From positions 26,190,899 through 26,254,898 of the forward strand of contig NW_024881282.1 of assembly GCF_018691265.1 (NCBI RefSeq): a DNA stretch of 64,000 bases, written 5' to 3'. Position numbers and translations under genes: made by a program. A model generated the notes under the pieces. It saw only the letters and a list, made by a program, of their open reading frames with translations, had not been told where the DNA came from and made no database searches. Of this stretch, positions 63,841 through 64,000 are shown piece by piece (position 1 is the stretch's first letter; the number at the start of each line of letters is the position of its first letter). The DNA is from Tyto alba. Taxonomy: Eukaryota > Chordata > Aves > Strigiformes > Tytonidae.

Positions 63841-63916
63841 GAACTGCAGGAAATTATGATTTATTCACCTACAATTCTGAACTGCAGGAAATTACAATTT
63901 ATTCACCTACAATTCT
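63841..63916. repeat. 38-bp tandem duplication
   Basis: Two adjacent 38-bp copies (63841-63878 and 63879-63916) beginning GAACTGCAGGAAATTA and ending CACCTACAATTCT. They differ at two positions (ATGAT in the first, ACAAT in the second). Confidence 0.95.
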
Positions 63917-64000
63917 GCATGTTTAAGTAAAAACGGTACTATTTCTCTCAGGACCAAAACCAACAACATACCACATGGCAAAAATGCAGCTGGTCCCATG

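Larger units (their letters stand above)
53761..64000 (-). other. DCLK1: Sequence 5' of the short-isoform promoter (intron of the long form)
   Basis: No exon of the DCX domains or of the SYTKIASSSRRS linker was found, so this is expected to be intron of the long transcript. It contains a CR1 interrupted by an LTR-like repeat (61970-63445) and a 38-bp tandem duplication (63841-63916). The rest is plain AT-rich sequence with short unsupported ORFs, including a 62-codon frame at 57841-58029 that I could not identify. Confidence 0.7.

Overview
This window is vertebrate nuclear DNA, most likely avian. Two lines of evidence support that. Minus-strand exons spell the DCLK1 (doublecortin-like kinase 1) protein with near-mammalian identity. 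The dispersed repeats are sparse and are the kinds typical of birds: CR1 LINE 3' ends finishing in ATTCTATGAT-like tails, and an LTR-like repeat that begins TGTGGTGGGTTGACC. The species cannot be fixed from sequence alone.

The only convincing protein-coding gene is DCLK1, on the minus strand, so the gene is read from high to low coordinates. The window holds the 3' half of the locus. It contains: the short-isoform first coding exon (MLELIE, 53367-53385); the Ser/Pro-rich linker exon (52341-52435); an alternative terminal exon ending in a stop (46274-46330, the DCL/CARP tail); a second linker exon (34686-34770); nine exons that encode the kinase domain and the start of the C-terminal tail (33215-33323 down to 4785-4898). 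Every exon has AG/GT boundaries and all phases agree. The two N-terminal doublecortin (DCX) domain exons should lie beyond 64000. The final C-terminal exon(s) should lie below position 1, because the 4785-4898 exon ends in a splice donor and no tail exon is recognisable in 1-4784.

The arrangement lets one locus make several products. A long DCX-kinase protein would start outside the window. A short kinase (DCLK-short/CPG16) would start at the MLELIE exon. A DCX-only protein (DCL) and a 56-residue peptide (CARP) would both end at the 46274 exon. The alternative-promoter region (about 53400-53750) carries a CRE-like TGACGTC and a TATA-like box.

Everything else is intron or 5' flanking intron. 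Within it are two GC/CpG-rich patches (about 5320-6550, containing a probable solo LTR, and 42080-42380, with NRF-1-like motifs), several CR1 fragments, a CR1 interrupted by a truncated LTR-like repeat near 62.1-62.6 kb, perfect palindromes (7606-7627, 42771-42788), microsatellites and homopolymer tracts. No tRNA, rRNA, CRISPR array or second protein gene is supported. No new biological system is evident. The most informative features are the DCLK1 alternative first and last exons.
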